Below, in pieces: positions 42,554-52,132 of a stretch of 64,000 bases of DNA. The notes beneath the pieces were generated by a model that was not told the DNA's origin, did no database searches, and saw only the letters and a program-made list of their open reading frames with translations. The position numbers and the translations under genes were made by a program. How positions within the stretch are numbered: the stretch's first letter is position 1; the number at the start of each line of letters is the position of its first letter. This DNA is from Thalassospira sp. (lineage in GTDB: Bacteria; Pseudomonadota; Alphaproteobacteria; Rhodospirillales; Thalassospiraceae): positions 22,364-86,363 of the forward strand of contig NZ_PAQR01000064.1 of the NCBI RefSeq assembly GCF_002709775.1, in the 5' to 3' direction.

Positions 42554-43687
42554 ATGACTGCGAGCTGGAGATTTTCAGCCCTTGCCGATCGGCATCGTGC
42601 GCTTGGTTCCAATCTGGAAGACTGGAGCGGTATGGGCACCGCCTGGACCTACGACAAGGACTGGGATGAGGAATATGTCGCGATCCGCACCAAAGCCGGG
42701 ATCATGGATGTTTCCGGTCTGAAAAAGGTTCACATCACCGGCGCGCATGCCTCCCACGTCATCGACTATGCCACCACGCGCAACGTCGAAAAGATTTATC
42801 CCGGCAAGTCGGTTTATGCCTGCATGCTCAATGATCAGGGCAAGTTCACCGATGACTGTGTGATTTATCGCATGGGGCCGAATTCATGGATGGTTGTCCA
42901 TGGATCGGGCACCGGACATGAAGAACTGACCATGGCGGCTGTCGGTCGTGATGTGTCGGTTCGGTTTGATGACAACCTTCATGACTTGTCGCTTCAGGGG
43001 CCGCTTGCGGTCGATTATCTGGCGGAATATGTGCCGGGCATTCGCGATCTTGCGTATTTCCATCATATGCAGACCCAGCTGTTTGGTCTGCCGGTAATGA
43101 TCTCGCGGACCGGTTATACCGGTGAACGCGGTTATGAGATTTTCTGTCGTGGTCAGGATGCCGGGGTGATCTGGGATCGTATCGTTGCCGAAGGCAAGGA
43201 TATGGGCATCATCCCGACCCGTTTTACCACGCTTGATATGCTGCGTGTTGAAAGCTACCTGCTGTTTTATCCTTACGATAACTCGCAGATGTATCCGTTC
43301 GAAAATGAAGGTCCGGGCGATACCCTTTGGGAGCTTGGTCTTGATTTCACCGTAAGCCCCGGCAAAACCGGTTTCCGCGGTGCCGAGGAACATTATCGTC
43401 TCAAGGGCAAGGAACGCTTCAAGATCTTTGGCATCCTGTTTGATGGCAAGGAAGTTCCGGCCGAAGGGGCCGAAGTGTTCAAGGACGGAACCAAGGTCGG
43501 TGTCGTGACCTGTGCGATGTATTCACCGCTTAAGGATCAGACGATGGCGATTGCCCGCCTGGTGGTTGATTGCGCCGAACAGGGTGTGCGCCTTGAGGTG
43601 ACTGGTGAAAAAGGCATGCTCGGCGGAATGGCTCATACCATGCCATTTGACGACCCCAAAAAATTGAAAAGAACAGCCAAGGGTTAA
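42554..43687 (+). CDS. dmmD: GcvT-family tetrahydrofolate-dependent demethylase of the dimethylamine cluster
   Basis: Aminomethyltransferase-fold protein of 377 aa with GcvT landmarks: IRTKAGIMDVSGLKKVHITG, VYACMLNDQGKFTDDCVIYRM, SLQGPLAV, ISRTGYTGERGYEIFC and LRVESYLLFYPYD. It resembles DmdA- and DmmD-type proteins that take up a methyl-derived one-carbon unit on THF. AGGAGG lies upstream. It heads the run dmmD-dmmA-reductase-DUF3445-tmm. In marine bacteria a gene of this kind stands first in dmmDABC. Whether it acts in dimethylamine demethylation itself or in trapping formaldehyde is inference. Confidence 0.72.
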   Translation: MTASWRFSALADRHRALGSNLEDWSGMGTAWTYDKDWDEEYVAIRTKAGIMDVSGLKKVHITGAHASHVIDYATTRNVEKIYPGKSVYACMLNDQGKFTDDCVIYRMGPNSWMVVHGSGTGHEELTMAAVGRDVSVRFDDNLHDLSLQGPLAVDYLAEYVPGIRDLAYFHHMQTQLFGLPVMISRTGYTGERGYEIFCRGQDAGVIWDRIVAEGKDMGIIPTRFTTLDMLRVESYLLFYPYDNSQMYPFENEGPGDTLWELGLDFTVSPGKTGFRGAEEHYRLKGKERFKIFGILFDGKEVPAEGAEVFKDGTKVGVVTCAMYSPLKDQTMAIARLVVDCAEQGVRLEVTGEKGMLGGMAHTMPFDDPKKLKRTAKG

Positions 43688-43768
43688 GCAGGATGACCGG
43701 GGGCTGTCAGAGGCCCCCGGATCGTCGCCTGATCCTTGTGGTTTCTGACAGAATGGGACCCTGCTACC

Positions 43769-44380
43769 ATGTCTGAGAGTATCATCGAAGAAAGCATTCT
43801 TTCCCGTCCGACTTATGGCACGCTTAAAATCGTGCCGGGTCTGGCGCATTATTTCCTGGCTGATGCATCCGGTGCCGAATGTGTTATTCGCGTTGTGCAG
43901 GAACTGCCGCGCGACATGATGGACAAGGTACATATCCTGTATGTGCCGACCCCGGGCGAAGCAGCCCTTATCACATCGCTTTATGCACTGGGTGCCAACC
44001 GGTTCGAACATTTCCCGACCATTGAAGAGGCCGTCGGAAAGCTGGGCGAATGGCTGTCCGATGCCAAGATGGGCACACAGCTTTATCTTGCCGGGACCGA
44101 AGGCCTTGTCGGGCAGGGTGTCGCCAAGGGCGAGGAATGTGGCCTTGATCATACAGCCGTGCAGTGCGAGCACCGCGGCAGTCTGGCCCGGCGTGTTCAG
44201 TGCGTTCACTGCAAAACCATGATCGAGGATGTCACCACCCAGCCGGTCAAATGTCCGTCCTGTGAATTGCTGTTGTTTGTCCGCGATCACTATTCGCGTC
44301 GTCTGGCAGCATTTCAGGGGGTCTGCATCAATGCCGAAGACCCGACCGAGGAAATCGAGATCAAGGAGGTGTTCAAATGA
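43769..44380 (+). CDS. dmmA: Dimethylamine monooxygenase DmmA-family subunit
   Basis: Soluble protein of 203 aa of the DmmA family. The C-terminal half carries a rubredoxin- or zinc-ribbon-like Cys pattern (CVHCKTMIEDVTTQPVKCPSC) likely to bind a metal; the N-terminal half (YGTLKIVPGLAHYFLADASG) has no motif I recognise. A GC-rich hairpin (CCGGGGGC / GCCCCCGG, 43696-43719) lies in the gap after dmmD and could trim the upstream message. The stop overlaps the reductase start (ATGA). The family name comes from its constant presence in dimethylamine monooxygenase operons. Confidence 0.75.
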   Translation: MSESIIEESILSRPTYGTLKIVPGLAHYFLADASGAECVIRVVQELPRDMMDKVHILYVPTPGEAALITSLYALGANRFEHFPTIEEAVGKLGEWLSDAKMGTQLYLAGTEGLVGQGVAKGEECGLDHTAVQCEHRGSLARRVQCVHCKTMIEDVTTQPVKCPSCELLLFVRDHYSRRLAAFQGVCINAEDPTEEIEIKEVFK

Positions 44381-45342
44381 GTGCATCCGATCATTTGATT
44401 CCGGTTGTCGTCAGCAACGTGGTCGAGGTCAACCCGATCATCAAGCGCTTCGAATTCAAGCATGTGAATGGCGATGAACTGCCGGCCTTCTCCGGCGGCG
44501 CACATATCGTGGTCGAGATGCTGGATGACGGCACGAAACGCAAAAATCCATATTCCCTGATGAGCTCGCCGTTCGAGCGCGATCAATATGCGATTTCCGT
44601 ACGCCGCGACGATACCGGGCGCGGCGGATCGAAATTCATGCATGAACAGGTGCGACCGGGCATGGAGATGAAAATCTCCGCCCCGGTGAACCTCTTCTCG
44701 CTCGACCTTCGGGCGAAAAAGCACCTGATGATCGCGGGCGGGATCGGCATCACGCCCTTCATCGCGCAGATGGCGCAGGCTGATAAACTCGGTGTGCCGT
44801 TTGAGTTGCACTATGCCGCACGATCGGTATCACAGGCGGCCTATATGGACAGCCTTGCCGATCGGTTTGGTGATCATGTGTCGTGCTATTGCGATGATCA
44901 GGGCGAAGGCGTTGATTTCGAAACGCTTCTGTCCAGTCAGCCGTTGGGCACGCATGTTTATGTTTGTGGTCCCAAGGGCATGATCGAACGGGTGGTGGAA
45001 ACCGCCACGCATTTGGGGTGGCCGGCGGCCCATGTTCATTTCGAACACTTCCTCGCACCACCGGTTGGCGAGCCCTTTGAGGTGCATCTGGTCAAGGCCG
45101 GGATTGATATCACCGTGGGGGCCGAGCAAAGCCTGCTTGAGGCGGTCGAGGCATCCGGCACACCGATCAATTGCATGTGCCGTGGCGGGGCCTGTGGTCA
45201 GTGCGAAACGGCTGTCGTCGCCTGCGACGGCGAGATCATGCACAACGACCACTGGCTTGATGAAGAACAGCGCGCATCCAAACAGCTGATCATGCCGTGT
45301 GTCTCGCGCTTCCGTGGCAAACGCCTAGAACTTGATCTGTAA
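44377..45342 (+). CDS. PDR/VanB-type oxidoreductase, electron-transfer subunit of dimethylamine monooxygenase
   Basis: Flavin/iron-sulfur reductase of 321 aa. An FNR-like flavin domain (PYSLMSSPFERDQYAISVRR), an NAD-binding domain (MIAGGIGITPFIAQM; YVCGPKGMIERV) and a C-terminal plant-type 2Fe-2S domain (CMCRGGACGQCETAV, final Cys in LIMPCVSR) match phthalate dioxygenase reductase. It would carry electrons from NAD(P)H to the heme subunit encoded next. It is usually named DmmB or DmmC; I cannot fix the letter. Confidence 0.85.
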   Translation: MSASDHLIPVVVSNVVEVNPIIKRFEFKHVNGDELPAFSGGAHIVVEMLDDGTKRKNPYSLMSSPFERDQYAISVRRDDTGRGGSKFMHEQVRPGMEMKISAPVNLFSLDLRAKKHLMIAGGIGITPFIAQMAQADKLGVPFELHYAARSVSQAAYMDSLADRFGDHVSCYCDDQGEGVDFETLLSSQPLGTHVYVCGPKGMIERVVETATHLGWPAAHVHFEHFLAPPVGEPFEVHLVKAGIDITVGAEQSLLEAVEASGTPINCMCRGGACGQCETAVVACDGEIMHNDHWLDEEQRASKQLIMPCVSRFRGKRLELDL

Positions 45343-45356
45343 GGGGGATTTCAGTC

Positions 45357-46397
45357 ATGACAATCCAGTTTAAAGACGAAAGCTTCCGCGGCGATTTTTC
45401 CTACGCCAACAGCCCGTCAAACATCCCGCGTTTTCCGTTTCCGTTCCCGGAAGACGAATATATGTATTCCACCAATATCGAGCCACATCATGCCGCGCGT
45501 GCCGGTAGTCCGTTTGAAAATGCGTTCGATGTGGATGAGCATTACGTCGCGGAAATGAAGGACCGCGCCCTTGTTCTGGCCGAAGACCCCGGTCGTTGTC
45601 AGGCCCTGCCGCATATGGAAACGGCGGGCTGGGATTTCGTCGAGCTGGTGATGGTTTCCAAGGCGCGCGATTATCCCGATCTTTTCAAACTGACCATGGA
45701 TGGTGATCGCTGGCACTGGATCAACAAACCGCTTCAGATCGACGATACCTTTACCTTTGGTGATAGTTCGACGCTGCCCTGCCACCCGATGGAATATATC
45801 GGCCGTCAGGTGCAGGGCGATCACGCCATCCTCGATCAGCGCGATGGCAATCTTTGGCTCGATGCCGGGATCATCACCGCACAAGCTGACTGGTCGCTTG
45901 ATTTTGATGTCGGCATGAACTTCTTTGAATGGCATGCGCCGGTTCCGCTGGCCCATGAACTGGGCGTGTTTCAGCGCGCATTGAAATTCCTTCTGACCTT
46001 GCCGCAGGGACAGCCGTCGCGGCGTCTGAACTGGACGCTCACGGTTAATCCGCGCCTTGATACCAGCCCGGAAAACTATCCTAAATGGGGCCCGGATCGC
46101 ATGACCGTGACGCCGGAAAATATTGGCGAAAAGGTCCATCTGCGTGTGGAACTTCAGACCTTCTGGCGTCTGCCGCGTTCCAACGCGATCCTGTTTCCGA
46201 TCCGTACTTATTTGATGGCAATGAACGAAGTCGTGACCCAGCCGAAATGGGCGCGTCGCATTCATCGTGTCATGCGCGATCTGCGCCCGGAACTTGTCGA
46301 ATACAAGGGGCTGTCGCGCTATCACCCGATCCTGGTCGAGTGGCTTTCACAATTTGACGACGGCGCGCCGACGTCACCGGGGATCTTCCCCGACTAA
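45357..46397 (+). CDS. Heme-dependent oxidative N-demethylase (DUF3445), catalytic subunit of dimethylamine monooxygenase
   Basis: Protein of 346 aa of the DUF3445/HDOD family. Typical segments are FPFPFPEDEYMYSTNI, GDSSTLPCHPMEYIGRQVQGDHAILDQRDGNLWLDAGIITAQADWSL and NWTLTVNPRLDTSPE, and LRVELQTFWRLPRSNAILFPIRTYLM. Family members bind heme and oxidatively remove a methyl group from secondary amines, giving methylamine and formaldehyde. It follows its reductase by 14 nt and precedes tmm. The heme ligand cannot be picked by eye. Confidence 0.83.
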   Translation: MTIQFKDESFRGDFSYANSPSNIPRFPFPFPEDEYMYSTNIEPHHAARAGSPFENAFDVDEHYVAEMKDRALVLAEDPGRCQALPHMETAGWDFVELVMVSKARDYPDLFKLTMDGDRWHWINKPLQIDDTFTFGDSSTLPCHPMEYIGRQVQGDHAILDQRDGNLWLDAGIITAQADWSLDFDVGMNFFEWHAPVPLAHELGVFQRALKFLLTLPQGQPSRRLNWTLTVNPRLDTSPENYPKWGPDRMTVTPENIGEKVHLRVELQTFWRLPRSNAILFPIRTYLMAMNEVVTQPKWARRIHRVMRDLRPELVEYKGLSRYHPILVEWLSQFDDGAPTSPGIFPD

Positions 46398-46464
46398 GCA
46401 AGAACGAACCGGCAGAAAGCCGGACGGAGGAGACGCATAACGCTTTTATTGGGGATTTGAGGCT

Positions 46465-47826
46465 ATGACACTTCGTGTTGCAATTATTGGCGCCGGTCCG
46501 TCAGGCATGGCGCAGATGCGTGCATTTCAATCTGCAGCAGCCAAAGGGGCCGAAATCCCCGAAATCGTCTGTTTTGAACGTCAGGAAGACTGGGGTGGTT
46601 TGTGGAACTACACCTGGCGCACCGGTCTTGATGAATATGGCGAACCGATCCACGGATCGATGTATCGCTATCTGTGGTCAAACGGCCCGAAAGAGTGCCT
46701 TGAATTTGCCGATTACACCTTCGAGGAGCATTTCGGCAAACCCATCGCATCCTATCCGCCGCGTGCCGTGATCTGGGATTACATCAAGGGGCGCGTTGAG
46801 AGGGCCAATGTGCGTTCATGGGTACGTTTCAGAACCCCGGTCCGCACAGTCGAGTACGATGAAGACAGCCAGACCTTTGCGGTGACATCACATGATCTGA
46901 AAAATGATGTGGTTTCGACCGAGGAATTTGATCACGTCATTGTCGCCAATGGTCATTTCTCGACCCCGAATGTGCCGGAATTCCCGGGCTTTGATACCTT
47001 TGGCGGGCGCGTTCTGCATGCCCATGACTTCCGCGACGCGCTTGAATTCAAGGGCAAGGATATCCTGCTGATTGGGACGTCCTATTCGGCCGAGGATATC
47101 GGATCGCAATGCTATAAATATGGCTGCAAATCCGTCACGGTAAGCCACCGGACAAATCCGATCGGCTTTGACTGGCCCGATAACTGGGCCGAGGTGCCGC
47201 TTCTGACCAAGGTTGACGGCAACACCGCCTATTTCAAGGATGGCTCATCACGCGAGGTGGACGCGATCATTCTGTGCACCGGTTATCAGCATTATTTCCC
47301 GTTCCTGACCGACGATCTGCGTCTTAAAACCGATAACCGTCTGTGGCCGCTGGGTCTTTATAAAGGTGTCGTCTGGGAAGAAAATCCGAAGATGATGTAT
47401 CTCGGCATGCAGGACCAGTTCTTTACCTTCAACATGTTTGATGCCCAGGCATGGTTTGCCCGTGACGTCATCATGGGCCGCATTCCCCTGCCATCGAAGG
47501 ACGAGATGAAGGCCGACAGCCAAGCCTGGCGTGATCGCGAGGAGGGGCTCAAGGACGATCACGACATGATCTGGTTCCAGGGCGATTACACCGCCCATCT
47601 GATCGAAATGACGGATTATCCGATGTTCGATATCGAAGGGGTGAACAAGACCTTCGAGGAATGGGAACATGACAAGGCCGATGACATCATGGGCTATCGC
47701 AACAAGTCCTACCGGTCGCTGATGACGGGCAATATGTCACCGGCCCATCACACGCCCTGGCTTGAAGAACTTGATGACAGCCTTGAGGCCTATTTGCAGA
47801 TCGAAAAGAAAACGGCTGCCGAATAG
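46465..47826 (+). CDS. tmm: Trimethylamine monooxygenase (flavin-containing)
   Basis: Bacterial flavin-containing monooxygenase of 453 aa that converts trimethylamine to TMAO with NADPH and O2. FAD site GAGPSG (9-14), the substrate-region signature [12 protein letters not shown] and [12 protein letters not shown], the FMO-type stretch [21 protein letters not shown], the NADPH site [19 protein letters not shown] and the [16 protein letters not shown] motif all match Tmm of methylotrophs and roseobacters. GAGG precedes the start. It is last in the dmm-tmm run and converges with tdm, the next enzyme of the pathway. Confidence 0.94.
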   Translation: MTLRVAIIGAGPSGMAQMRAFQSAAAKGAEIPEIVCFERQEDWGGLWNYTWRTGLDEYGEPIHGSMYRYLWSNGPKECLEFADYTFEEHFGKPIASYPPRAVIWDYIKGRVERANVRSWVRFRTPVRTVEYDEDSQTFAVTSHDLKNDVVSTEEFDHVIVANGHFSTPNVPEFPGFDTFGGRVLHAHDFRDALEFKGKDILLIGTSYSAEDIGSQCYKYGCKSVTVSHRTNPIGFDWPDNWAEVPLLTKVDGNTAYFKDGSSREVDAIILCTGYQHYFPFLTDDLRLKTDNRLWPLGLYKGVVWEENPKMMYLGMQDQFFTFNMFDAQAWFARDVIMGRIPLPSKDEMKADSQAWRDREEGLKDDHDMIWFQGDYTAHLIEMTDYPMFDIEGVNKTFEEWEHDKADDIMGYRNKSYRSLMTGNMSPAHHTPWLEELDDSLEAYLQIEKKTAAE

Positions 47827-47941
47827 GCAGCCGACGATCAACACTTTCAAAGAAGCGGGCGCAAGCCCGCCGTCTCCCTTAACCAAACTCGCAGTCACCC
47901 CCACGGCCGTTATGGCTGCGGGGTTTCTTTTCGGGCTTGGC

Positions 47942-47970
47942 AGCCACGGTTTCTAGGACCGTGGCTTTTC
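47942..47970 (+). terminator. Terminator after tmm, overlapping the tdm 3' end
   Basis: A perfect 9-bp stem AGCCACGGT / ACCGTGGCT (47942-47950 with 47958-47966), 7-nt loop, T tail. The tdm stop codon (47953-47955) lies inside the loop, so the two convergent genes share it. A second GCGGGC-GCAA-GCCCGC hairpin lies at 47855-47870. Confidence 0.78.
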
Positions 47971-50337
47971 CTTTTTGGGATCATAATGCGGGAAGACGGT
48001 GATGGTTGCAGGCAGGCGGACCATATGACCATCGAGCTTGCCAATCTCAACCTCGGTGCCGATATCGGCATGCGCAATGTCAACACGGGCAAGGGCGATA
48101 TTCTTGCCCAGAATGGGTGATCGCATCGCACTGGTGATTACGCCGATCTGCGCACGGCCGATATGGACGCAATCGCCATGACCGACCGTGACATTGCTAT
48201 CAATCTCGATCCCGACCAGCTTGTGCGATGGATGATCCTTGCGCCGGATTAGGGCATCACGACCGATAAAGTCATCTTCCTTGGATTTTAGCGGCACGGT
48301 AAAGCCGATCCCGGCTTCGAACGGGTCGGTCTGATCGGAGAACTCGTAATCGGCAAAGATCAGGCCCGCCTCGATCCGGACCATATCAAGGGCGGCCAAC
48401 CCCATCGGGGTCAAGCCATGTGGTTTGCCTGCCGCCCAGACGGCGTCAAAGACGGTATTGGCGTCCTTGGGGTGGCACCAGACTTCATAGCCTAGCTCGC
48501 CGGTATAGCCGGTGCGCGAGACGACAACGGGTGCGCCTTTGGCATCGCCGACCCGGCCGATGGTGAATTTGAACCACTCGACCTCATCCATGGTTGGCTG
48601 ATGCGGGGGCGTCCAGATCACCTCGCGCAGGATGTCGCGGCTTTTGGGGCCTTGCACAGCGATATTGTGCATCTGATCGGTTGATGAGCGGATCAGGACC
48701 TGCAGGCCAAGTTTTTCGGCCTGTTCGCGCAGCCACACACCGCTGTAATCATCGCCGCAAATCCAGCGGAAGTTATCCTGCCCCAGACGCAGCAGCGTGC
48801 CATCATCAATCATCCCGCCGTGCGGATAGCACATCGCGGAATAGACAACCTGTCCGATGCCAAGCTTTTTGACATTGCGCGTCAGGCAATATTGCATCAG
48901 CGTTTCGCTGTCCGGGCCGGTGATTTCAAACTTACGCAAGGCGGATAGATCAATGACCACGGCCTTTTCACGGCAGGCATAATATTCCTCGATCATGCCA
49001 TGACCGGTATATTCGTGGGCCAGCCAGAAGCCCTTATATTCGACGAAGTTGCGGGTCAGTTCACTCAGACGCGGATGGAAGGCAGTTTCTTTGGTCATTT
49101 TTGCTTCGGCCTCTGCAGTCGGGCGCCAGGCAACGGCATGGGAAAACTTCTCTTTGCCGTCATAGCTTCGGATATGGATATCGGTCGGTTTCCAGGCATT
49201 GGCCGCTGATGTGTCATCCGGGCAGGCGGACGAAACACAGACAAGATCTGTCATCGCGCGCAGCAACACATAATCACCCGGACGCGACCAGGGTTGATCG
49301 GCATACATCACGCCGTGATCATCAATGCCGGTATTGAAAAAGAAATTGATCGCCATCCATCCCGCACGCGGATCAACGCCAAAGTGCGACAGCGCGCCAT
49401 TGAAGTTGTCCGTGCAGTTCACATGGCCGGGATAGCCGATATCGTCGTAATATTTCGCCGCACACGCCATGGCAAAGGCGTCATGACGCCCGCAGGTATC
49501 CTGAACGACCTCGACCAGCGGGTCCATGTCCTGATCAAAATACTTCCCGTGAAGACCGGGCATTGGATAGGCATGACCCATCAGGGTGCGTGTGGTGGTC
49601 ACATCCAGCGGGTTCTGAATGCCGCGATCAAGTTTGCGCGCATCAAAGCACTGAAAGTCGGTGCATTGTCGCCCGTCGACATCCAGAATCTGGATGTAAT
49701 CACCCGCCTTGATTTCATAGGCCTCGGCGGTGGAGGAGTGCACGCGTAAATCCACAACCGGATCGGCCAATGGATCGGGCAGGGCGAAGCTATAGGTATC
49801 ATGATGATGGGCGCGTTTGATCAGGGCTGTGATCGGTGTCGCCGTATTATGTGCATCAATCTGCATAAGCGGTGCCGGGGCGGCGATGATGACAAATCCA
49901 TCAAGCTGCACGGTCAGCTCAACCGTATCGCCCGGCGGGCTGGCATTGCCAAACAGCCGGTGCGCCAGACAGGCTTCAAGTTTGATATCGCGTTTGCGCA
50001 AGGTCTGGGCGAAACGCACAAGGCTGTCATCAAAGGGATCTGACAGCAAATCCATCAGGCCTTTGGGGGCGCCGTGGGCCAGGGGTTCAAAAATCTCGGG
50101 CCTTGGGGCACCACTTGGTGTCAGGCCGATCAGCTCGACCGATTGCATGCCTTCACAGTTGCGCAGTGCCAGTTGATCGCCTTCGCGGACCGCAATCATG
50201 ATCGCACCACGGCCAGGAATTTCATAGCGTTCGCGATTGCGCGCCATGGCGGTGCGTCCGGCATTGATGATGCGGCTGGGACGTGCGGCGCGTACAGAAT
50301 GGGGATAGGTTTCCGGCGTTCGGGCGAGATCGATCAT
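47953..50337 (-). CDS. tdm: Trimethylamine-N-oxide demethylase (TMAO aldolase)
   Basis: Two-domain protein of 794 aa that splits TMAO into dimethylamine and formaldehyde. The N-terminal part (about 1-400) is DUF1989-like with conserved Cys and His in EIKAGDYIQILDVDGRQCTDFQCFDARKL and CTDNFNGALSHFGVDPRAGW; the C-terminal part (about 410-790) is GcvT-like (CREKAVVIDLSALRKFEITGP; VYSAMCYPHGGMIDDGTLLRL; VSRTGYTGELGYEVWCH) and would receive the methyl carbon on THF. Length and domain order match Tdm of Methylocella and roseobacters. The ATG at 50337 follows AGG; a frame extending 19 codons upstream lacks support. Confidence 0.93.
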   Translation of the reverse strand: MIDLARTPETYPHSVRAARPSRIINAGRTAMARNRERYEIPGRGAIMIAVREGDQLALRNCEGMQSVELIGLTPSGAPRPEIFEPLAHGAPKGLMDLLSDPFDDSLVRFAQTLRKRDIKLEACLAHRLFGNASPPGDTVELTVQLDGFVIIAAPAPLMQIDAHNTATPITALIKRAHHHDTYSFALPDPLADPVVDLRVHSSTAEAYEIKAGDYIQILDVDGRQCTDFQCFDARKLDRGIQNPLDVTTTRTLMGHAYPMPGLHGKYFDQDMDPLVEVVQDTCGRHDAFAMACAAKYYDDIGYPGHVNCTDNFNGALSHFGVDPRAGWMAINFFFNTGIDDHGVMYADQPWSRPGDYVLLRAMTDLVCVSSACPDDTSAANAWKPTDIHIRSYDGKEKFSHAVAWRPTAEAEAKMTKETAFHPRLSELTRNFVEYKGFWLAHEYTGHGMIEEYYACREKAVVIDLSALRKFEITGPDSETLMQYCLTRNVKKLGIGQVVYSAMCYPHGGMIDDGTLLRLGQDNFRWICGDDYSGVWLREQAEKLGLQVLIRSSTDQMHNIAVQGPKSRDILREVIWTPPHQPTMDEVEWFKFTIGRVGDAKGAPVVVSRTGYTGELGYEVWCHPKDANTVFDAVWAAGKPHGLTPMGLAALDMVRIEAGLIFADYEFSDQTDPFEAGIGFTVPLKSKEDDFIGRDALIRRKDHPSHKLVGIEIDSNVTVGHGDCVHIGRAQIGVITSAMRSPILGKNIALARVDIAHADIGTEVEIGKLDGHMVRLPATITVFPHYDPKKEKPRS

Positions 50338-50487
50338 TGTGGCCTCGTGCAGTGAATGATCTGAAAGCGGCGGGAAGTCTGATGGCCCGGACAAGCAGGA
50401 TCAGAGATTGGCCTGTTGTCCCATATGGGCATGCCGGTCAGGCGTGCCAGAGGTAGTTCTTGATATTTGGTCTTTGGCAGAAAGGCA

Positions 50488-50515
50488 GAGAGGCCAGTTT
50501 TGATACTGGCCTCTC
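50488..50515 (-). terminator. Hairpin terminator between the amt unit and tdm
   Basis: Perfect 11-bp stem GAGAGGCCAGT / ACTGGCCTCTC (50488-50498 with 50505-50515), loop TTTGAT, followed on the minus strand by a moderately T-rich stretch (TGCCTTTCTGCC). It separates the transporter unit from tdm. Confidence 0.7.
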
Positions 50516-50584
50516 GCTGTGTCGGTTGAGCGAAGCAGCACCTTAAGGGTTCAGGGCAGAATGGTCCTGCTTCACACAATCAGA

Positions 50585-50749
50585 TTACATGTCTTTGTAT
50601 GCTTTGTTCTCGTGAATGGCCATCGAAGCGATGGTCCAGACGCACACGCCAATACCAACAAGCGTGAGAGCCACGAGCAGAGCCGGTTTGTCAGCAAAGG
50701 TGAAGTAAGCCTCTGCACCTTCCCAGCTGGTAATCGGAGCTGTGTTCAT
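50585..50749 (-). CDS. 54-residue single-helix membrane protein next to the ammonium transporter
   Basis: A complete small gene, 54 codons plus stop. The protein begins MNTAPITSWEGAEAYF, then has one hydrophobic helix (about residues 22-45, LLVALTLVGIGVCVWTIASMAIH) and ends in a short charged tail ENKAYKDM. AAGGA lies about 10 nt before the ATG. It is 36 nt downstream of amt on the same strand and before a terminator, so the two genes form one unit. Codon use looks like its neighbours. I do not recognise a family. It could be an accessory subunit or stabiliser of the transporter. Confidence 0.75.
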   Translation of the reverse strand: MNTAPITSWEGAEAYFTFADKPALLVALTLVGIGVCVWTIASMAIHENKAYKDM

Positions 50750-50785
50750 GTTTCAGTTTCCTTGTTTCGATGTGTCAGAACGAAC

Positions 50786-52132
50786 TTACTCAGCCGGGGT
50801 CGGCGAAGTCGGATCGTTGGTGAACGCAGCCGGAACAGAGCTTTCCGGATATGCGCTTACCGGAACTTCAGCCTTGTCGAGGCCAGCCAGCTCTGCGTTT
50901 TCAGAAACGCGCAGCAGACCAACAACCTTCAGAACCAGGGACAGAACGTAACCCGGTGCGAAGCCAAGGATCATGAAGACGACAGCACTTGAAAGCTGAC
51001 CAACGAAGGAGATCTCCGGACCAGCAACGTTCTGGTAACCAGAAGCGAAGATGCCAGCCATAACCAGACCCCAGACGCCGCCAAAGCCGTGAACAGCAAC
51101 TGCACCAACCGCATCGTCGATTTTGAATTTCTCGACGAGGATGTCGTTGAGTTTCGGCATGACGCAACCGCCGCCGAAGCTGATCAGGAAGGCAAGACCC
51201 GGATAGTACAGGTCAAGTGCCGGAGCAGAAGAGATCACACCGATCAGGGCGCCGGACATCATCCAGAACGGATCACGGGTAACCAGATACGCACCGATCA
51301 TGCCGCCTGCAACGCCCATCAGGGTGTTGAATGCGAATGCCGACAGGGTTGCCGGGGTGTTGTAAATGGTCATCCAGGTGTCGCCGGTATAGATGATGCA
51401 GCCGCCAAGGAAGCCGAAGAAGCCCATAACGATAAGCATCAGGCCAATCAGCGACATCGGCATGTTGTGACCGTCGATGTTGTTGACCGTACCATCGGCA
51501 TTAAAGCGACCGATACGCGGGCCAAGGTTGATCAGAACACCAAGGGTGAAGAAACCAGCAATGGTGTGAACGGCACCCGCCGCACCAACGTCATGCAAGC
51601 CCCACTCGGTGGTGAGCCAGCCATCCGGGTGCCAGCCCCAGGATGCGCCAAAGACCCAGACAACCGCACCCAGGAAAAGGGCGAGGATGGTGAAGCCGGA
51701 AATACGGATACGTTCGATCACCGAGCCCGACATGATCGAGGCGGTGGTTGCTGCGAACAGCGTGAAGGCCGCATAGAAGATACCCGACGCGTTATCGGTC
51801 AGGTTCGGACCCATATATTCGCTCCAGGGCAGGCCTGCCTCGGAACCGTCGGAAATGGTGAAGCCGGTCGGGAACGCAAGATAGATCCACCAGCCGATAT
51901 AATAGAAGGCCGGGATCAGGAATGCGAAAGCGATCAGGTTTTTCATGCCGGATGCCAGCGCGTTCTTTGCACGCGATGCACCCATTTCGTACGCAAGGAA
52001 GCCAGCATGAATTGCAAGCATCAGTGCAGTACACCACCAATAGAATACTTCGGAATTGATGGTCGTTGCCATGCTGAGCGATGCTTCAAGGCTGTCCAGC
52101 CTTGCCATCAACTCTGGTACGGATTGTTCCAT
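50786..52132 (-). CDS. amt: Ammonium transporter (Amt/MEP/Rh family)
   Basis: Inner-membrane channel-like transporter of 448 aa with about eleven helices. It has an unusually long N-terminal region before the first helix (EQSVPELMARLDSLEASLSMATTIN). Landmarks are GFLAYEMGASRAKN, the twin-His region (GAAGAVHTIAGFF; VAVHGFGGVWG) and TLFAATTASIMSGSVIERI. GGAGAG precedes the ATG at 52132. Its location among methylamine genes suggests uptake or recapture of ammonium or methylammonium. No GlnK gene is adjacent; a 54-residue membrane protein follows instead. Confidence 0.9.
   Translation of the reverse strand: MEQSVPELMARLDSLEASLSMATTINSEVFYWWCTALMLAIHAGFLAYEMGASRAKNALASGMKNLIAFAFLIPAFYYIGWWIYLAFPTGFTISDGSEAGLPWSEYMGPNLTDNASGIFYAAFTLFAATTASIMSGSVIERIRISGFTILALFLGAVVWVFGASWGWHPDGWLTTEWGLHDVGAAGAVHTIAGFFTLGVLINLGPRIGRFNADGTVNNIDGHNMPMSLIGLMLIVMGFFGFLGGCIIYTGDTWMTIYNTPATLSAFAFNTLMGVAGGMIGAYLVTRDPFWMMSGALIGVISSAPALDLYYPGLAFLISFGGGCVMPKLNDILVEKFKIDDAVGAVAVHGFGGVWGLVMAGIFASGYQNVAGPEISFVGQLSSAVVFMILGFAPGYVLSLVLKVVGLLRVSENAELAGLDKAEVPVSAYPESSVPAAFTNDPTSPTPAE

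Noticed and set aside
43696..43719. GC-rich hairpin between dmmD and dmmA as a terminator
   Set aside because: No T tract follows; it is more likely a processing or stabilising hairpin.
50229..50241. GTTCGCGATTGCG inside tdm as a third XRE operator
   Set aside because: It encodes part of the conserved ARNRER stretch of Tdm, so the match may simply reflect codon choice.
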